From Bifidobacteriaceae bacterium (GTDB lineage Bacteria > Actinomycetota > Actinomycetes > Actinomycetales > WQXJ01), in contig JAISIU010000202.1 of the NCBI GenBank assembly GCA_031261885.1, forward strand, positions 1-8,598: a stretch of 8,598 bases of DNA. Direction: 5' to 3'. The notes below the pieces were generated by a model that saw only the letters and a list, made by a program, of their open reading frames with translations, ran no database searches and had not been told where the DNA came from. Shown here piece after piece: positions 5,869 through 8,598 of the stretch. Position numbers and translations under genes: made by a program. How positions within the stretch are numbered: the stretch's first letter is position 1; each line of letters starts with the position of its first letter.

Positions 5869-7710
5869 CTAGTCGAGCAGGCGCGCCACGACCTGGCGGC
5901 CGCCCTGGGCCGCGCCGGAGGACGCTCGTTCCGACCACAGCACGGTGGCGCCGGCCAGCGCGAGCGTGCCGTCAGCGGGCGTGCGGCCGACGATGGCGGC
6001 CGGTCCGGGAGCGTCCGGCAGTTTCAACAGCGTGCCGCCGGTCCAGTCCGCGACGTACTGGACCGTGGCGGAGGTCGGTTCGATGCCGGCTGGGCCGGGG
6101 ACGAGGTCGGCCGAGCAGCCCGGGGCGCGCGTCGCCGCCGACGGATCCGGGCGCGGGATGGGCCCACAGTGGGGCGCGGTGGCGACAGCGGCTCCGGCCA
6201 CGCCGGCCGATGGGCCGGGCGCGCGGCTGGGGCTCGGGACGGGCCGGTCGGTCGGCCCGGCTGTTCCGGCGGCCAGCGGGGCCGTGGCGCGGGCCGGCCA
6301 GTCGCCGTCGAGCAGCTCGCCGGTGGCGGAGTTGGCCGAGCTGGACCAGGCCACGCGCGCGCCGGACAGCGTCAGGTCCTGGGCGTGGGCGCTGGCCAGC
6401 TGGATCACGGTGTTCTGCCCGGTGGCGGCCTGGACGTAGACGCGGGCGTCGGCCCGTTCCCCGCCGCAGCCGGTCTCGGCGTTGCCGATCGTCCAGGCGA
6501 GGCTTTGGCCGTCGACGGCCATGGCTTGGATGCGGTCGCCGGAGGAGGCGTAGCGGCCCTCGGCGACCGCGGTGGCGGTCCGGGTGGCCGCGCCGATGAC
6601 GCGCCAGATGGTCCACTGGCGTTCGGGGTAGGCCGGGTCGCCGCCGTGGGAGGCCCGGTCCTCGACGTAGTAGACGTCGTCGTTGGCCTGGTCGACGGCG
6701 AAGACCGCGGCGTGTTCGGCGATGGCGCGGCGCGGGGTACCGGCGTCCAGGGCCTTGGCCCACAGCGTGGGCGTGCGGGATGCGGTCTTCTTGCCGTGGG
6801 CGGTGCGGCCGGCCCACACCGCGACGCTGCGGCCGAGCCGCGCCTCGCCCCAATGTGTGGTGCTGGCCGTGCAGGCCCCGGCGCCGCCCGTGACCTGGAT
6901 GCCGAGCTCCGCGTCCGGGGCCACCAGGTGGCGGCCGCCGCCGTCCGGGTCCCACCGGTAGAGCCCGGTGTCGGAGGCAGTCGCGTCGTTCTGCCACAGC
7001 CCGAGCACGGCCTCCTCGCCCGTGTCCGTGACCGTGAGCGACCCCGTGCCGTCGGCGGCGCCCGGCAGGCCGTCGGTGTCGAGCGGGGTGGTGGCGCCGC
7101 CGGGACGGACGATGTCGTAGCGCCGGGCGGGCGTCTCGGAGCCACCGGGTGTGGTGCCCGGCGTGGCGGGGGCGGCGGGTTGGCCGGTGGCGGTCTGGCC
7201 GCGGGACGGGTGCTCGGCCGGTGTCCAGGGGCGGGATTCGACGGCGTAGGCGCCGTCGCTCCTCACCGAGCGCGGCTCGATGCGCCGGTGCAGCGGGTCC
7301 TTGGCCGGGTCGGGGTCGACGGTCGCGATGATGTCGTAGTCGGCGTGCTTGGCGGCGTGTTTGGCGTCCGCCACGGACATGAGGCGGACTTTGGCCAGGT
7401 CCCACTCGTGGGGGATCGCGATGGCCTGGGCCTCCTGAAGCGTGACATGAGTGGATACGAGGCTCGGGTCCGGGGCCGGGTCGGGCCCGGGTAGGCCGGC
7501 GCCGCGGCTGATCGCGTACCAGCCCATGGAGGCGACGGCGCCGAGCGCGACGGCCGCGCCGAGGGCGGCCGTGACGAGTACGACGAGGCCGCGCCGGTCG
7601 TGGGCGGACGGGCGGGCGGGCGCGACGGGCACGCCGTTGACGAAGGCGCCGTGGGGTCCGCGCGTGTGGTCGGGCCGGCGCGCGCTGAGGGATCGGGCGT
7701 TGCGCCCCAT
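5869..7710 (-). CDS. Membrane-anchored secreted protein of unknown function, possible beta-propeller
   Basis: I do not recognise this 613-residue protein. Residues 1-40 are an Arg-rich cytoplasmic tail, about 41-66 one hydrophobic segment, and the remainder should be extracytoplasmic. The outside part begins with a compact charged region (about 88-160), then a Pro/Thr/Gly-rich linker (about 160-195), then a long region of alternating short beta-like blocks such as GLYRWDPDGGGRHLVAP, RSVAVWAG, VFAVDQANDDVYYVED, TIWRVIG, IQAMAVDGQSLAWTIG and ARVAWSSS. These resemble blades of a TolB/WD-like propeller in spacing and composition, but this is an impression, not a domain match. A second Pro/Ala-rich linker covers about 472-530. 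Four cysteines (C280, C415, C515, C532), all outside, could form two disulfides. The ATG start has CGGAG at 7717-7721 on the coding strand. It converges with aroQ and follows the acyl-CoA ligase gene. Confidence 0.75.
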   Translation of the reverse strand: MGRNARSLSARRPDHTRGPHGAFVNGVPVAPARPSAHDRRGLVVLVTAALGAAVALGAVASMGWYAISRGAGLPGPDPAPDPSLVSTHVTLQEAQAIAIPHEWDLAKVRLMSVADAKHAAKHADYDIIATVDPDPAKDPLHRRIEPRSVRSDGAYAVESRPWTPAEHPSRGQTATGQPAAPATPGTTPGGSETPARRYDIVRPGGATTPLDTDGLPGAADGTGSLTVTDTGEEAVLGLWQNDATASDTGLYRWDPDGGGRHLVAPDAELGIQVTGGAGACTASTTHWGEARLGRSVAVWAGRTAHGKKTASRTPTLWAKALDAGTPRRAIAEHAAVFAVDQANDDVYYVEDRASHGGDPAYPERQWTIWRVIGAATRTATAVAEGRYASSGDRIQAMAVDGQSLAWTIGNAETGCGGERADARVYVQAATGQNTVIQLASAHAQDLTLSGARVAWSSSANSATGELLDGDWPARATAPLAAGTAGPTDRPVPSPSRAPGPSAGVAGAAVATAPHCGPIPRPDPSAATRAPGCSADLVPGPAGIEPTSATVQYVADWTGGTLLKLPDAPGPAAIVGRTPADGTLALAGATVLWSERASSGAAQGGRQVVARLLD

Positions 7711-7800
7711 GTCAGGCTCCGAGCTGTTGGTGACGGGAACAGGGGCGGTCCCCGTCCCAACAGCGCCCGGCCGCCCATCATTCCGCCGTGCGCGGACGTC
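7711..7800 (-). other. Gap between acyl-CoA ligase and membrane-protein genes
   Basis: This 90-base gap separates two - strand genes. It contains the 13-bp hairpin described separately and the CGGAG ribosome site of the downstream gene. I see no convincing -10/-35 promoter pair, though one beginning upstream of the hairpin is possible. Confidence 0.5.
7724..7763. repeat. 13-bp inverted repeat with one bulge, next to the start of the membrane-protein gene
   Basis: CTGTTGG (7724-7730) and GACGGG (7732-7737), with T7731 bulged, are fully complementary to CCCGTC (7751-7756) and CCAACAG (7757-7763), leaving a 13-base loop. On the - strand it begins about 37 bases after the acyl-CoA ligase stop, and its last paired base is 2 bases before the CGGAG ribosome site of the downstream gene. 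It lacks a U-tract, so it could be a U-less terminator or attenuator, a stability element, or an operator. Confidence 0.6.
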
Positions 7801-8598
7801 TCACGCGTAGAGGTCGTCGATCGCGCCGGCCAGGTCGCGCAGCACCTTGGCGCGCTTCACCTTGAGCGAGGGCGTGAGGTAGCCGTTGGCCTCCGTGAAG
7901 TCCCAGTCGAGGATCTGGAACCGGCGGATCGACTCGGCGCGGGAGACGGCCCGGTTGGCCCGCTCGACGGCCCGCTCGAGGGAGGCGCGGACCACCTCGT
8001 CGAGCGCGGCCTGCTCCACCGTCATCGGCGGCAGGTCGTGGCCGCGCAGCCAGCCGGGCAGCATCTCGGGGTCGAGCGTGATGAGCGCGGCCACGTACGG
8101 CCGGCCGTCGCCGACGACGACGCACTGCGAGACGAGCGGGTAGCCGCGCAGCCGGTCCTCGAGCGGCGCGGGGGCGACGTTCTTGCCGCCGGCCGTCACG
8201 ATCAACTCCTTGGTACGCCCGGTGATCGTCAGGTAGCCGTCGGCGTCGATCGTGCCGACATCGCCGGTCCGGAACCAGCCGTCGTCGGTGAACGCCGCGC
8301 GCGTGGCCTCGGGGTCGCCGCGGTAGCCGCGGAATAGGTGCGGTCCCTTCACGAGGATCTCCCCGGCATCGGACACGGCCAACGATGTCGCGGGGAGAGC
8401 GGGGCCGACCGTCCCGATCTTCTCCGTACCGGGCCGGTTGCAGGCCGTGGGCGCGCACGTCTCGGTCAGGCCGTAACCCTCGTAGACCGTGATGCCGACC
8501 GTGCGGAAGAAGTGGGCCAGCCGTTCGCCGAGCGGCGCGCCGCCGGAGACGATCTGGCGCAGCGACCCGCCGAGCATGCGCGTGAGCCGCCCGTAGAC
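7801..8598 (-). CDS. fadD: Long-chain fatty acid-CoA ligase (FadD15-type), C-terminal part
   Basis: The visible 265 residues are the C-terminal part of an AMP-forming acyl-CoA synthetase; the frame continues past the window edge, so the start is not seen (an internal Met at 8577 is not the start). The enzyme activates fatty acids with ATP and joins them to CoA. In fragment numbering, SGGAPLGERLAHFF (18-31) leads to the adenylate-binding YEGYGLTET (39-47). GWFRTGD (107-113) has the ribose-binding Asp, and TGRTKELIVTAGGKNVAPAPLE (126-147) is the hinge and fatty-acid CoA-ligase signature. NGYLTPSLKVKR (238-249) contains the likely catalytic Lys (K246). The pattern GGKNVAPAPLED...VVGDGRPYVAALITLD is typical of actinobacterial FadD15-like enzymes. 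The C-terminus is complete. The substrate chain length cannot be read from the sequence. Confidence 0.93.
   Translation of the reverse strand, partial: VYGRLTRMLGGSLRQIVSGGAPLGERLAHFFRTVGITVYEGYGLTETCAPTACNRPGTEKIGTVGPALPATSLAVSDAGEILVKGPHLFRGYRGDPEATRAAFTDDGWFRTGDVGTIDADGYLTITGRTKELIVTAGGKNVAPAPLEDRLRGYPLVSQCVVVGDGRPYVAALITLDPEMLPGWLRGHDLPPMTVEQAALDEVVRASLERAVERANRAVSRAESIRRFQILDWDFTEANGYLTPSLKVKRAKVLRDLAGAIDDLYA

Noticed and set aside
5863..7494. 543-residue + strand open frame opposite the membrane protein
   Set aside because: It is extremely Gly/Arg-rich with no fold-like pattern, whereas the - strand reading has a start, ribosome site, membrane segment and balanced composition.

Overview
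The window comes from a very GC-rich bacterium, most likely a member of the Actinomycetota. The support is strong third-position G/C bias in every gene, GTG starts, long antisense shadow frames, the gene order mltG-aroE-aroC-aroK-aroB, and a FadD15-type acyl-CoA ligase. I cannot name the genus from the sequence.

Bases 23-5834 on the + strand form one compact cluster. It starts with mltG, a membrane-anchored murein endo-transglycosylase. After a 64-base gap come five shikimate/chorismate genes: aroE, aroC, aroK, aroB and aroQ. The last four junctions are tight: 9 bases between aroE and aroC, then three 4-base start/stop overlaps, which suggests one mRNA with translational coupling. In pathway order, AroB makes 3-dehydroquinate, AroQ dehydrates it, AroE reduces the product to shikimate, AroK phosphorylates it and AroC makes chorismate. 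Only DAHP synthase and EPSP synthase (AroA) are absent from this window.

Bases 5869-8598 are on the - strand, convergent with the aro genes. A 613-residue membrane-anchored secreted protein of unknown function lies at 5869-7710. Upstream of it is the C-terminal part of a long-chain acyl-CoA ligase, cut by the window edge. Between the two is a 13-bp hairpin directly next to the ribosome binding site of the membrane protein.

The best leads are inside the housekeeping genes. AroE is interrupted, in frame and exactly at its interdomain linker, by a relatively AT-rich stretch containing a 54-bp imperfect palindrome, which looks like a small mobile palindromic element that became coding sequence. 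AroK keeps its P-loop but has lost several residues of the usual shikimate-binding site. AroC carries an unusual low-complexity loop in a very conserved region. I saw no rRNA, tRNA, CRISPR array, transposase or phage gene.
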